A stretch of DNA of 64,000 nucleotides from positions 124,001-188,000 of the forward strand of contig NZ_BMIJ01000004.1 in the NCBI RefSeq assembly GCF_014641945.1. Reading direction: 5' to 3'. This DNA is from Marinobacterium zhoushanense (lineage in GTDB: Bacteria > Pseudomonadota > Gammaproteobacteria > Pseudomonadales > Balneatricaceae). Of this stretch, positions 1 to 8,743 are shown one piece after another (the stretch's first letter is position 1; every line of letters starts with the position of its first letter). The position numbers and the translations under genes were made by a program. Below the pieces are notes generated by a model, which saw nothing but the letters and a program-made list of their open reading frames with translations, had not been told where the DNA came from and searched no databases.

Positions 1-59
1 CGACTCGTGCACGGATCGATGAGATAAAAGCCAAGCGTAAACTGATCGTTCTGCAATAA
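1..59 (+). CDS. 3' end of an unidentified gene (partial)
   Basis: The third forward frame is open from the window edge and ends with TAA at 57-59, leaving an 18-residue tail rich in Lys and Arg. The tail is too short to name a family. A long imperfect hairpin about 50 bases further on would suit a transcript end for this gene. The other two frames close within the first 30 bases, which weakly favours this frame. Confidence 0.3.
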   Translation, partial: TRARIDEIKAKRKLIVLQ

Positions 60-108
60 AGTTGAAACTTTTTGCCGAATGGCGGGACAAATGCGCTCTT
101 AGGGTGTT

Positions 109-154
109 ACCGGCATGTTCGCCTGACCGCCAACGGGTTAGGGCGAATGCCGGT
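109..154 (+). terminator. Long imperfect hairpin before opgG
   Basis: ACCGGCA (109-115) pairs with TGCCGGT (148-154), and TTCGCC (118-123) with GGCGAA (142-147), separated by a two-base bulge and an 18-base loop. There is no clear T-run after it. It could end the upstream transcript or be a structured leader element. Confidence 0.4.
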
Positions 155-224
155 GCAGTAAACAGACTTACAAAATCGTTACCACTTTTAGTGGCGGATA
201 TCTATTGCACTGCAGAAATCGGCG

Positions 225-230
225 TATAAT
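225..230 (+). promoter_or_regulatory. Possible sigma-70 -10 box for opgGH
   Basis: A perfect TATAAT lies at 225-230 in the non-coding stretch before opgG. The best -35-like hexamer, TTGCAC at 205-210, is too close (14-base spacer), so only the -10 element is convincing. The rest of 60-489 shows no other gene. Confidence 0.35.
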
Positions 231-489
231 AGGGCTGCCTGTTGGGTCTGCCCCCCAGATCCGCTCCTCCCACGTGTCAAATCACGTCGGGCAGGGACAG
301 GCACAATAATTACTTAGCCTTGGCCTTAAAAACTGTTCGTCGCAAGTATGCATATCCTTGGCGCGCTCCCTGCTGGTGTCTGCACCACCGTCGAGATCGC
401 CAGACAACGAGATTGTGATCCCGAGACGCGAACTACGCATGACTTCCAATTACAGAGCTTTACCGCTTGTTGCGAGCGGTCGCATTAGA

Positions 490-2019
490 ATGTACCGAAC
501 CCTTCTGGCCAGTTTGCTGATCTTTTCAGTAACACTGTTACAGCAGGCCGCTGCTGCCGTGCAGTTTGCCAAAACCGGCGAGTTTTCCCGTGATACGGTG
601 CAAAATATCGCCCGAGAGCTGGCAAAGCGCCCATTTAAAACCGTACCGACTCCGGTACCGGAATCCATTAAAAATCTGACCTACGACCAATATCGCGCTA
701 TCCGATACCGACCGGAAAAAGCGATCTGGGCCGAGGATGCCGTGCCCTATCGGATGCAGATGTTCCATCGAGGCTTCTATTACAGTGAGCCGGTGGAGAT
801 CGCATTGGTAGAGGGTGACCAAGCCACCCATCTGGCCTATGACCCGGAGCAGTTCACGCTCGACAACCGCTTCGAGTTTAATCTGCCGCTGGAAGATATC
901 GGCTATGCAGGCCTGCGCCTGCACACGCCGCTGAACAAACCCAGTGTCTGGGACGAACTGGTCGTATTTCAGGGCGCGAGCTACTTCCGCTCATTGGGGC
1001 GGGATCAGGTCTATGGACTATCCGCGCGTGGCCTGGCACTTAAAACCGGCGCAGCTGAGGGTGAAGAGTTTCCGGTATTCAAAGCCTTTTGGGTGGAGAA
1101 ACCGAGCAATCTGGCCAACTCCGTCGTTGTCCACGCCCTGCTCGACAGCAAGAGCGTGACCGGTGCCTACCGCTTTACCATCCGGCCGGGCGTCAACACC
1201 GTCATGGATGTGCAGGCTACCCTGTTTCCCCGCGTCAACCTGACCAAAGTGGGCCTGGCACCGGGCACCAGCATGTACTACTTCTCGCTCAATGGTCGCG
1301 AACAGATCGACGACTTCCGCCCCGAGGTGCACGATTCCGACGGTCTGCTGATGGTCAATGGCCGTGGTGAACGGCTGTGGCGACCGCTGGCCAATCCGGC
1401 CTCACTGCAGATCAGCGCATTTCTCGACACCTCGCCGATCGGCTTCGGTCTGATCCAACGCAACCGCAACTATGCTCAGTATCAGGATCTGGAAGCGCAC
1501 TACGAGAAGCGCCCCACCCTGTGGGTAGAACCGTTGGGCGATTGGGGCCGCGGCGCCGTGGTACTGACCGAGATCCCGACCAACGCCGAGATCCATGACA
1601 ATATCGTCGCCTTCTGGCAGCCGGCGGAACCGATTGCTGCTGGCAGCCAGTATAGCTACTCCTATCGCCTGACCTGGGGCGTTGAGCCGCGGCTGCAGCC
1701 GGGCGAGGTGCGCGTACAGGCCACTCGTAGCGGCCGCGCCGACGTGGCCAGTGCCACCCCGCGCCGTCTATTCGTGGTCGATTACAACATACCGGTGCCC
1801 AGCGACGATAAACCTTCGATGCTGCCAACGGCCCGGCTGTTCAGCTCGGCCGGTACGACGCGCAATCTGGTGGTAAGGGAGAATCCGGTCAACAATGGGT
1901 ACCGCGTCAGCTTCGAGTTCGATCCACAGGAGGAGACCCTCTCTGAACTGCGGCTGGAGCTGCACTTTGACGATCAGCGCCCAGCGGAGACCTGGCTGTA
2001 TCGCTGGACCGCGCGATGA
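490..2019 (+). CDS. opgG: OpgG, periplasmic glucan biosynthesis protein
   Basis: OpgG (MdoG) is the periplasmic protein needed to build the backbone or branches of osmoregulated periplasmic glucans. The sequence matches the MdoG family throughout, for example in the TGEFSRDTV and [18 protein letters not shown] regions. With the ATG at 490 the protein has 509 residues, close to the usual length, and begins with a signal peptide: a short positive start, a hydrophobic core and an Ala-rich cleavage region near residue 22. Earlier in-frame starts exist at TTG 358 and ATG 439, but they would place 44 or 17 residues before this signal peptide; no ribosome site clearly decides between them. The gene overlaps opgH by four bases (ATGA), indicating translational coupling. 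Confidence 0.9.
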   Translation: MYRTLLASLLIFSVTLLQQAAAAVQFAKTGEFSRDTVQNIARELAKRPFKTVPTPVPESIKNLTYDQYRAIRYRPEKAIWAEDAVPYRMQMFHRGFYYSEPVEIALVEGDQATHLAYDPEQFTLDNRFEFNLPLEDIGYAGLRLHTPLNKPSVWDELVVFQGASYFRSLGRDQVYGLSARGLALKTGAAEGEEFPVFKAFWVEKPSNLANSVVVHALLDSKSVTGAYRFTIRPGVNTVMDVQATLFPRVNLTKVGLAPGTSMYYFSLNGREQIDDFRPEVHDSDGLLMVNGRGERLWRPLANPASLQISAFLDTSPIGFGLIQRNRNYAQYQDLEAHYEKRPTLWVEPLGDWGRGAVVLTEIPTNAEIHDNIVAFWQPAEPIAAGSQYSYSYRLTWGVEPRLQPGEVRVQATRSGRADVASATPRRLFVVDYNIPVPSDDKPSMLPTARLFSSAGTTRNLVVRENPVNNGYRVSFEFDPQEETLSELRLELHFDDQRPAETWLYRWTAR

Positions 2020-4145
2020 CCACTAGGCATGAACCGGGCATGCCGATGCTGCGCCCGGCATCGATGCCCGCGCAGAACCTGCGGCAACGTCCGGACGCGC
2101 AGGCGATCGTCACGCCACGCACGTCAAAGCAGCATCTGCGGCGCTGGACCCTGCTCGGTGCCGCTGCCGCGCTGCTCGGGCTCGGCAGTTACGAGATGTA
2201 CTCGGTACTGGCACTCGGCGGCACCACCCCGCTGGAATACGCCATGCTGGGCCTGTTCATCTCCACCTTTGGCTGGATCGCGTTGGCCGCGGTCAGCGCT
2301 CTGTTCGGCTTTGTGCGGCAGTGCCGCCAGCTGCGTAATCCGCTACGCCATGAACTGTTCCGCCCCCGTGGCCGCACCGCGGTACTGCTGCCCTGCTATA
2401 ACGAAGACCCCGCCCATCTGGCTGCGGCTGTCGAAGCGATGGTGCAGGAGCTGGTCAACTGTGGTGCAGCAGACTGGTTTGACTGGGTACTATTGAGTGA
2501 TACCCGCGATCCTCGACGGGCCCTGGAGGAGGAGCAGGCGGTCACACTGCTGCGCCAGCGCCTGGGTCAGAAAACCCGTATCTACTACCGCAGACGTCGC
2601 TACAACATCGACCGCAAGGCGGGCAACGTAGCCGAGTTCTGTCGCCACTGGGGATCGCACTACGACTACCTGGTTGTCCTCGATGCCGATAGCCTGATGT
2701 CCGCCTTTACACTGACCGAGCTGGTCTACCGCATGGAACAGGATCCGGGAGCGGGTTTGATCCAGACCATTCCGCGCCTGATCAACGGCACCAGCCTGAT
2801 CGCCCGACTGCAGCAGTTCGCCAACAGAGTATACGGACCTATCGTCGGCAGCGGCCTCGCCTGCTGGACCAACCCCGAGGGTAACTTCTGGGGCCACAAT
2901 GCGATAATCCGCCGAGCGGCGTTCATGAACGCCGCCGGACTGCCTCGCCTCAAAGGCAAAGCGCCCTTCGGCGGCACCATCATGAGTCACGACTTCGTCG
3001 AAGCCGCGCTGCTGCGCCGGGCCGGCTGGAAGGTGGTGATCGCCGACGACCTGCCCGGGTCCTACGAGGAGTGTCCACCCTCCATTCTCGATCTGGCGAT
3101 ACGCGACCGCCGCTGGTGCCAGGGCAACCTGCAGCACATCAAAGTGATCGGCAGCCGCGGACTGCACTGGATCAGTCGCATGCACCTGCTGACCGGCATC
3201 ATGTCCTACCTCTCCTCGCCCTTGTGGCTGGCGTTGATCCTGGTCGGTATTACCCTGGCCCTGCAGGCACAGTACATCCGCCCGGAATACTTTGGGGTCG
3301 ACTTTTCTCTGTTTCCAACCTGGCCGAGACAGGACGCACCCCGAGCCGTGCGCCTGTTCATCCTGACCATGTTGATACTGTTTGTACCGAAGATTTTGGG
3401 CAGCCTGTTGTTCCTGTTGTCGAACCGGCTGCGCCGATCCGCCGGCGGACTGTTTCGCTTGAGCGGCAGCATAGTCACCGAAGTACTGGTATCCGCGGCC
3501 ATTGCGCCAATCATGATGTGTATCCACTGCGGTGCCGTGGCCTCCATCCTGCTCGGTCGTGACAGCGGCTGGAACCCGCAACGGCGCCAGGATGGCAGCC
3601 TGCCCTGGCTGCAGCTGATCTACCGCCACCGCTGGCACACCCTGGCCGGCATCCTGCTGGCGCTGATCGCCTGGTCCAACTCCCTGGCATTGTTGGCCTG
3701 GCTATCCCCGGCCATATTCGGCCTTGTACTGGCGGTACCGCTCTCGGCGTTGACCGGATCGTTGGGCATTGGGGCCTGGTTCAAGCGCGTGGGGATTCTT
3801 CGCACCCCTGAAGAGACCCAGGCGCCCAGCGTCGTTGCGCTCAAGGATGATCTGCTGCCCTGGTACGAAGAACAGATTGCCGTAACACCAACTGTAGAGC
3901 AGTTACTCGATTCGCCGGAACTGGTGGCCCGTCACCTGGCGCTGACGCCAGACCCGGCACTGGAGGAGGACAGCGAACGATTCCAGGCCAATGCAGCACT
4001 GGCCCGGGTCAAGCTGCTCGATGCCGGGAGCCGCCAGCAGGCACTGGTATGGCTCAGCAGCACCGAGCTATCCCTGGTGCTGGCGACCCCCTTCCTGTTT
4101 CAGCAGTTGGTGGCGCTGCCCTGCCGCAAACTAAGCGCTGCCTGA
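2016..4145 (+). CDS. opgH: OpgH, glucan glucosyltransferase
   Basis: OpgH is the inner-membrane family-2 glycosyltransferase that polymerises glucose from UDP-glucose into periplasmic glucan. Two membrane segments near residues 47-105 come first. The cytoplasmic catalytic domain follows, with the DAD motif at Asp223/Asp225, a [15 protein letters not shown] acceptor region and the RRWCQGN (QxxRW-like) motif ending near Gln369-Asn371. A block of C-terminal membrane segments comes last. At 709 residues it is clearly shorter than the Escherichia coli protein (847), mainly at the two cytoplasmic ends. The E. coli N-terminal extension takes part in size control through FtsZ, so that role may be missing here; this is an inference. 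It is coupled to opgG. Confidence 0.92.
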   Translation: MTTRHEPGMPMLRPASMPAQNLRQRPDAQAIVTPRTSKQHLRRWTLLGAAAALLGLGSYEMYSVLALGGTTPLEYAMLGLFISTFGWIALAAVSALFGFVRQCRQLRNPLRHELFRPRGRTAVLLPCYNEDPAHLAAAVEAMVQELVNCGAADWFDWVLLSDTRDPRRALEEEQAVTLLRQRLGQKTRIYYRRRRYNIDRKAGNVAEFCRHWGSHYDYLVVLDADSLMSAFTLTELVYRMEQDPGAGLIQTIPRLINGTSLIARLQQFANRVYGPIVGSGLACWTNPEGNFWGHNAIIRRAAFMNAAGLPRLKGKAPFGGTIMSHDFVEAALLRRAGWKVVIADDLPGSYEECPPSILDLAIRDRRWCQGNLQHIKVIGSRGLHWISRMHLLTGIMSYLSSPLWLALILVGITLALQAQYIRPEYFGVDFSLFPTWPRQDAPRAVRLFILTMLILFVPKILGSLLFLLSNRLRRSAGGLFRLSGSIVTEVLVSAAIAPIMMCIHCGAVASILLGRDSGWNPQRRQDGSLPWLQLIYRHRWHTLAGILLALIAWSNSLALLAWLSPAIFGLVLAVPLSALTGSLGIGAWFKRVGILRTPEETQAPSVVALKDDLLPWYEEQIAVTPTVEQLLDSPELVARHLALTPDPALEEDSERFQANAALARVKLLDAGSRQQALVWLSSTELSLVLATPFLFQQLVALPCRKLSAA

Positions 4146-4161
4146 GGTCTATTTCAATCAA

Positions 4162-5256
4162 CTAGCCTAACCGGCCCGTGAGCAGATGCCGGTTAGGTTG
4201 GCAATGCAAACGCCGGGTCACAATCACCGGAATCAACAGGCAGAACACCAGCGCCAGAGTGTAAAGGCTAAACCATCCGCCCCCCTGAGCACGCACGGAT
4301 CCCGTCGTGTATTGCATTGTGTAGAGCAGCACCGCGTGGAAGCTGAACACCTGAATTGAGTACCGGCCCAGCAGTTCAAAGAACGGTAGATACTGGTCAA
4401 GCCGGAACCGGTTCATCAGCCGCCAGCCGATCAGCACCAACAGCATGCAGTTGAACAGCCGTAGTGGGCCGAGGTTCGGTTTATCCAACAGCGCCGTGAT
4501 AAATGGACCCGGCTGAACGTACTCCCGCCGCCATACCCAGAGCACCAAGGCACAGGCCAGGGCAAGCCAGAGCAGGCCGCGCTCGCGCACGAAGCCCGCG
4601 CTCACGCCGGTCAGGCGTGCATAGCCCAGCGTCAGCCCCGCCAGCCACAGCACCTGCCAGCTGAACAGGTTGAAATACCCGGGGTGAAGCTGAATCCCAC
4701 GGGTTTGGTACAGGTCGCGTAGCGGATCGACCCACTGCCCGGCGCACCAGAGCATGACGCTTCCCCCCACCACCAGCAGAGCGCGGCCTTGATGCAGTGC
4801 CCGCAGTATGCTGGGAGAGATCATCACGAACAGCACATACATCGGCAGGATATCCAGGTAGCCTGGCTGGTGAACCAGCGCCAGCATCGCCAGCAGGGTG
4901 GTCAGCGGCTCCTCCCGGTAGGGCCGCAATGCCCAGTACCAGAGCGAATCGAAGAACGGCAGCAGCGCCAGTGCCGCGAGCAACAGCACCATCGTGGCGT
5001 GGTAACGGTAGATCAGCCAGGCGCGGGCCAGACTGCGACGAACCAGCTTCGACGGCTCATCCACATAGCGGGCGTAGATCTGCCCGAACATCAACCCGGA
5101 CAGAAAGATGAAGCCCTCCGCCGCCGACATGAAGCCAAATGGCTGGTAGGTATAACTGGCGATAATTCCGCCAAGATGATCGATCAGCATAATCACCAGA
5201 AACACCCCACGCAGGGTGTCCAGGCGGCGATCACGCACGAGTGCAGGGGCCGACAT
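4162..5256 (-). CDS. opgC: OpgC-like glucan succinyltransferase
   Basis: This is a 364-residue, highly hydrophobic protein of the OpgC/acyltransferase-3 type, with about ten predicted membrane segments. The N-terminus has the family's RDRRLDTLRG and IDHLGG signature, where the Arg and His are conserved. OpgC proteins add succinyl groups to periplasmic glucans in the inner membrane, and the convergent opgGH pair 16 bases away supports that role. The C-terminus overlaps an inverted repeat that probably serves as a bidirectional stop signal. Acyl-donor specificity cannot be read from sequence. Confidence 0.85.
   Translation of the reverse strand: MSAPALVRDRRLDTLRGVFLVIMLIDHLGGIIASYTYQPFGFMSAAEGFIFLSGLMFGQIYARYVDEPSKLVRRSLARAWLIYRYHATMVLLLAALALLPFFDSLWYWALRPYREEPLTTLLAMLALVHQPGYLDILPMYVLFVMISPSILRALHQGRALLVVGGSVMLWCAGQWVDPLRDLYQTRGIQLHPGYFNLFSWQVLWLAGLTLGYARLTGVSAGFVRERGLLWLALACALVLWVWRREYVQPGPFITALLDKPNLGPLRLFNCMLLVLIGWRLMNRFRLDQYLPFFELLGRYSIQVFSFHAVLLYTMQYTTGSVRAQGGGWFSLYTLALVFCLLIPVIVTRRLHCQPNRHLLTGRLG
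4166..4197. terminator. Inverted repeat between opgH and opgC
   Basis: CCTAACCGGC (4166-4175) pairs perfectly with GCCGGTTAGG (4188-4197) around a 12-base loop. It lies inside the last codons of opgC, just after opgH, and can fold on either strand. It lacks a T-run. Confidence 0.5.
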
Positions 5257-5279
5257 GTTGGGCGCTTCTAATTAAGGTA

Positions 5280-6170
5280 TCAAACAGGAGAAAACAGGAT
5301 GTTCAACAGGGCAACCGTGGCTAACGAAAAAGGCAGAGACAGTATGATCAGTGCCGCGATATCGTCGACCGGCCCCTGGTATCGGGTAGCCAGTATATAG
5401 CTGATTACCGCCGTTGGCATCGCACATTGAATCATTAGCGTCAAACTTTCCAGCGGCGCCATGCCAAACAGGCGTGTAACCAAAAACGCCACCAACGCCC
5501 CGACAACCGGTCGGTACAGCGCCATCGCCAGTAACCGTCCCCAGCGCGTCGAGTGCCCGAGGCGCAGATTGCCGAGCGAGCGCCCCAGCAGTAACAGCAT
5601 TACCGGCAGGGTAAAGCCCCCGAGCAGGTCAAGCGTGCGCATCGCAAACGCCGGCAGTTCGATCTGAAAGCCGATCAGCAGTGCGCTGACCAGTAACGCG
5701 ATCGCCGGCATGTTTCTAAGCATTTCTCGCGGCTTGAAGCGACCGGACATCACCGACACCCCGAGGGTGAAGTGACTGACCGTCACCACCGACGAGATCA
5801 CCACCGCCGGCGCCAGAGCCTGTTCGCCGAGCAGCGCATAAACCACCGGAATTCCCAGGTTGCCGGTATTCGGATTGGTCAGTACCGACAGATAGTCACG
5901 CACAGGAAGGTGTGTCAGCCACAACAGCAGCCAGGTTACCAGCGCGATAAGGGTCAGCGCCGACGCCATGGCCGCCAACAACTGCCCCATGCCGCCCAGG
6001 TCGATCTGCATCTTCAGCAGCGAATGGATCAACAGCGCCGGCAGGCCGATATTGGTGACCAATGTGCCTAAAGCGGGGTTGTTCAGCCAGTCGGTTTGTC
6101 GACTCAGAATCGCCCCCAATGCCGCAATCAGGATGACCGGCAGCATCGGGAGCAGGAAGGCCTGGAGCAA
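5280..6170 (-). CDS. AEC-family membrane transporter
   Basis: This is a 296-residue integral membrane protein of the auxin efflux carrier (AEC) family, secondary carriers that move malate, malonate or other organic acids in bacteria. Features seen are about ten hydrophobic segments, the N-terminal pattern ending in NIGLPALLIHSLL, the internal NTGNLGIPV loop and a C-terminal QCAMPTAVISYILA segment, all typical of the family. It starts two bases beyond the end of the PhnA-like gene on the same strand, so the two are probably co-transcribed. The substrate cannot be assigned. Confidence 0.85.
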   Translation of the reverse strand: MLQAFLLPMLPVILIAALGAILSRQTDWLNNPALGTLVTNIGLPALLIHSLLKMQIDLGGMGQLLAAMASALTLIALVTWLLLWLTHLPVRDYLSVLTNPNTGNLGIPVVYALLGEQALAPAVVISSVVTVSHFTLGVSVMSGRFKPREMLRNMPAIALLVSALLIGFQIELPAFAMRTLDLLGGFTLPVMLLLLGRSLGNLRLGHSTRWGRLLAMALYRPVVGALVAFLVTRLFGMAPLESLTLMIQCAMPTAVISYILATRYQGPVDDIAALIILSLPFSLATVALLNILFSPV

Positions 6171-6172
6171 GA

Positions 6173-6757
6173 TCAGTTGGCCTTTTTCAAGTACTGGGTC
6201 AACAGCACGATACGGACACCGTTGACTCGACCTTCGATCTGCTCAGGATTATTGGTCAGGGAGATGTTGCGCACAGCCGTACCGCGCTTGGCGGTGAAAC
6301 CGGCACCCTTGACCGGTAGGTCCTTGATCAGGGTAACCGTGTCACCATTTTCCAGCGGTGTGCCATTGCTATCCAGCGTCGCTGCGCTACTTTCACCATC
6401 ACTACCCGCTTGCCCCGCTTCCGCCCAGCTTTGCAGCTCAGGGTCCATATAGAGCAGGTCACGCTGATCACTGGCCCAGATTTCGGCCTGGCCGATCAAG
6501 CGGGTCAGCAGACGCCAGGCCATCACCTGAACCGCTGGCACCTGACTCCACATACTGTCATTCAGGCAGCGCCAGTGGTTAACATCCAGCGCCTCGCCGG
6601 ATTCTACCTCACCCAGGCATTTGCCACACAGCAACAGCGCGCGGTCTTCGCTCTCTTCGGTCACCGGCGGTACCTGATACACCGAGAGATTTGCTTCGGA
6701 GCTACACAGTTCACAACGGTTGCCGCTACGTTCGATCAACGCCTGTTCAATACTCAT
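6173..6757 (-). CDS. PhnA/YjdM-like zinc-ribbon protein
   Basis: This 194-residue protein has an N-terminal zinc ribbon (Cys15, Cys18, Cys44, Cys47) and a C-terminal PhnA domain with the NGDTVTLIKDLPVKG motif. The family is named after phnA of E. coli (now yjdM), but a role in phosphonate use has not held up, so no reaction should be assumed. I chose the ATG at 6757, which places the first zinc Cys pair near the N-terminus as in the family; the frame stays open to 6817. It lies 122 bases downstream of the NifX-like gene on the same strand and could be read from the same NifA-type promoter; this is an inference. Confidence 0.8.
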   Translation of the reverse strand: MSIEQALIERSGNRCELCSSEANLSVYQVPPVTEESEDRALLLCGKCLGEVESGEALDVNHWRCLNDSMWSQVPAVQVMAWRLLTRLIGQAEIWASDQRDLLYMDPELQSWAEAGQAGSDGESSAATLDSNGTPLENGDTVTLIKDLPVKGAGFTAKRGTAVRNISLTNNPEQIEGRVNGVRIVLLTQYLKKAN

Positions 6758-6879
6758 ATCGATATGCCTTACTGTCGGGAAACCGGGCACGGGAAGCACC
6801 CACGGAAAGCGCGCCATTATGCCCTAAATGAGGTTAAGTTTCAGCGGCTAACCGTTGCTCGGGATCTGCAGCAGGCAGG

Positions 6880-7359
6880 CTACTCGTCCCAGCCCTCACC
6901 CTCCATGTCGTCGAAACGGCTCTCTCCACCACTGCGCTTGCGCTTGATGATATTGGCCAACCAGAATTCGGGTTCCTCACTGTTAAGCTGAAGCTGCAGA
7001 TCCTCAAGCAGCTCCTCCACGTCGGGACCGCCCTTGACCTGGATCGGGTTGATGCCCAAAGTGACTAACTGTCGGGTAGCGGAGCCGCCGATGGAACCGC
7101 AATACACTACATCGGCGCCCACCAAAAACCTCATCTTGGGTTTGAGCTTGTCCTCGTTACCATCCTTTTTCTCGTAGCCGAAATCCTGACTGGCAATAAG
7201 CTCGGCGCTGTCGGCCGTTACCGCCCAAACATAAAACGCCTGCGCTGATCCAAAGTGCTGGTCGACCATATCCCCCTCCTGGGAGGCAAAGGCGACGATC
7301 AGCGCCTGGTCGTTGGTAATGGCATCAGCGACACACTCAAAAGCGACCTCTGCTTTCAT
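6880..7359 (-). CDS. NifX-like cofactor-binding protein (isolated copy)
   Basis: A 159-residue protein made of one NifX/NafY (dinitrogenase Fe-Mo cofactor biosynthesis) domain. The family's cofactor-region motif HFGS begins at His35 and is followed by a typical VVYCGSIGGSATRQLV segment. It resembles the nifX of the main cluster at 46.2-46.7 kb, including a shared C-terminus ending in GWDE, but is too different to be a recent copy. Proteins of this family carry NifB-co or FeMo-co or act as chaperones of apo-nitrogenase. The gene is about 33 kb from the nearest nif gene, yet it has its own -24/-12 promoter and NifA site, so it should be switched on with nitrogen fixation. Confidence 0.88.
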   Translation of the reverse strand: MKAEVAFECVADAITNDQALIVAFASQEGDMVDQHFGSAQAFYVWAVTADSAELIASQDFGYEKKDGNEDKLKPKMRFLVGADVVYCGSIGGSATRQLVTLGINPIQVKGGPDVEELLEDLQLQLNSEEPEFWLANIIKRKRSGGESRFDDMEGEGWDE

Positions 7360-7420
7360 ACTCTAACTCCTGACGGCGACTCTGGCCGATAACGGCGGGC
7401 TTGGGTGTATAGACCAATAC

Positions 7421-7436
7421 TGCAAAGGCTGCACCA
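7421..7436 (-). promoter_or_regulatory. Sigma-54 promoter of the isolated NifX-like gene
   Basis: Read on the minus strand the site is TGGTGCAGCCTTTGCA: GG and GC are at the strict -24/-12 spacing and the -12 part (TTTGCA) matches the consensus. Two bases of the -24 box differ. The predicted start is near 7409, giving a leader of about 50 bases before the ATG at 7359. Confidence 0.65.
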
Positions 7437-7540
7437 GAGAGATGCAAGCGATAGACAGGCAAATAACTATTGAATTTCAGATAGATGGGCTCAGCCAGAT
7501 AAACGCGTCGAGCCAGGAGGAGGGCCATGGACGGGTAAAT

Positions 7541-7556
7541 TGTCGTAAACCCGACA
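7541..7556. promoter_or_regulatory. NifA upstream activator site (TGT-N10-ACA)
   Basis: TGT at 7541-7543, ten bases, then ACA at 7554-7556, about 140 bases before the predicted start of the NifX-like gene. This is a normal distance for NifA action. It lies just outside the 3' end of the thiolase-like gene. Confidence 0.6.
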
Positions 7557-7567
7557 GCCCCACGGGG

Positions 7568-8743
7568 TCAGTTCAGGCGCTCGAACAGGGTAGCGACCCC
7601 CTGCCCCATTCCGGCACTGACCAGTGCCAGGCCCAGCCCCGCATCCCGCCGCTGCATCTGGTGCAACAGCGTGGTACAGATTCGGGCCCCCGAGCAGCCG
7701 GGAGGATCACCCAGCGCGATGGCACCGCCACAAAGGTTGACCCGGTCATCGAGCTTATTCAGCAGCTCCAGCTCCTTGAGCACCGCCAGCACCTGCGCCG
7801 CGCTCTCCTCATGCAGCTCAATCAGATCGATATCGGCAAGCGCCAGGCCGCTCTGATCGAGCAGTTTCTCTACCGCCGTGATTACACCCAGTCCGCCCAC
7901 AGCGGGATCGCAGGCGGTAACCGCCATTGCCAGCACCCGGGCTCTCGGCTTCAACGATAACAGCCGCGCTTTCTCCGCCGACATCAACAGCAATGCAGAT
8001 GCACCATCGGCCGGCGGGGCCATATTGCCACGCGTTACACTGCCGCCATCCCTGTTGGTCAGCACGGGCTTGCACGCTTCCAGCTGCTCCCGACCTATCC
8101 CATGATGCAGCCACTCGTCGTGCCGAATCTGGCGCAGATATCCATGCTCATCGACCCCCTCAACTGAAACCAGCTCCGCTTCCCAGTCGCCATCCCGCTG
8201 CATGCGACGAGCGCGCTCGTGGGAGCGTAGCGCATAGCTGTCCTGTAACTGCCTGTCGATGGCATGGGTGTGGGCAAGAAGTTCAGCCACCGCCGCCGGA
8301 CGAGCTGCTGCCCGCGCCGTTACCCGTCCCAAGATCGGGTCAAGTTCGTGGTTAAGCGTTGCCCCCCCTTTACACTCGACGCCACCAACGATGTAGCAGT
8401 CTCCGGCACCGCTACGTATCCCTTGAGTACCGATGTGTAATGCGGTCATAGATGACGCCGCCAGGCGATTCACCGTTTGCGCCGGAACGGTTTGCGGCAA
8501 CCCGGAGAGCAGCAGGGCAATTCGCGCCAAATTGCCGCCCTGCTCCGCAGCTTGATTGGTACAACCCCAGATCAGATCCTCTACCGCGTCGGGATCCAGC
8601 GCTGGATTCCGCAAGAGCAGCGCATCAACCACCGACGCGCTGAGCCGCGCGGCGCTTAACTCGCGGAAACAGCCATCGCCCCGGCGCCCCAAGGGCGAGC
8701 GCACCGCATCAATTACCACAACATCGGTCGGTTTAAGCCTCAT
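7568..8743 (-). CDS. FadA-type thiolase homologue lacking catalytic residues
   Basis: The protein (391 residues from ATG 8743) aligns along its whole length with FadA, the beta subunit of the fatty-acid oxidation complex that cleaves 3-ketoacyl-CoA. Examples are the PAQTVNRL, VGGVE and GARICTTLL segments. But every catalytic motif is altered. The nucleophile region reads NRLAASSM (NRLCGSSM in E. coli FadA), so the Cys is Ala95. NEAFA is HEESA (from 311). GHPLG is GDPPG, with Asp346 in place of His. The C-terminal Cys is Ser376. The frame is intact and overlaps fadB by 11 bases, so it is probably translated. It may be a structural subunit without thiolase activity. The longer start at 8776 is less likely. 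Confidence 0.85.
   Translation of the reverse strand: MRLKPTDVVVIDAVRSPLGRRGDGCFRELSAARLSASVVDALLLRNPALDPDAVEDLIWGCTNQAAEQGGNLARIALLLSGLPQTVPAQTVNRLAASSMTALHIGTQGIRSGAGDCYIVGGVECKGGATLNHELDPILGRVTARAAARPAAVAELLAHTHAIDRQLQDSYALRSHERARRMQRDGDWEAELVSVEGVDEHGYLRQIRHDEWLHHGIGREQLEACKPVLTNRDGGSVTRGNMAPPADGASALLLMSAEKARLLSLKPRARVLAMAVTACDPAVGGLGVITAVEKLLDQSGLALADIDLIELHEESAAQVLAVLKELELLNKLDDRVNLCGGAIALGDPPGCSGARICTTLLHQMQRRDAGLGLALVSAGMGQGVATLFERLN

Noticed and set aside
191-208. TGGCGGATATCTATTGCA before opgG as a sigma-54 promoter
   Set aside because: Spacing between GG and GC is two bases too long, and opgGH are not expected to depend on sigma-54.
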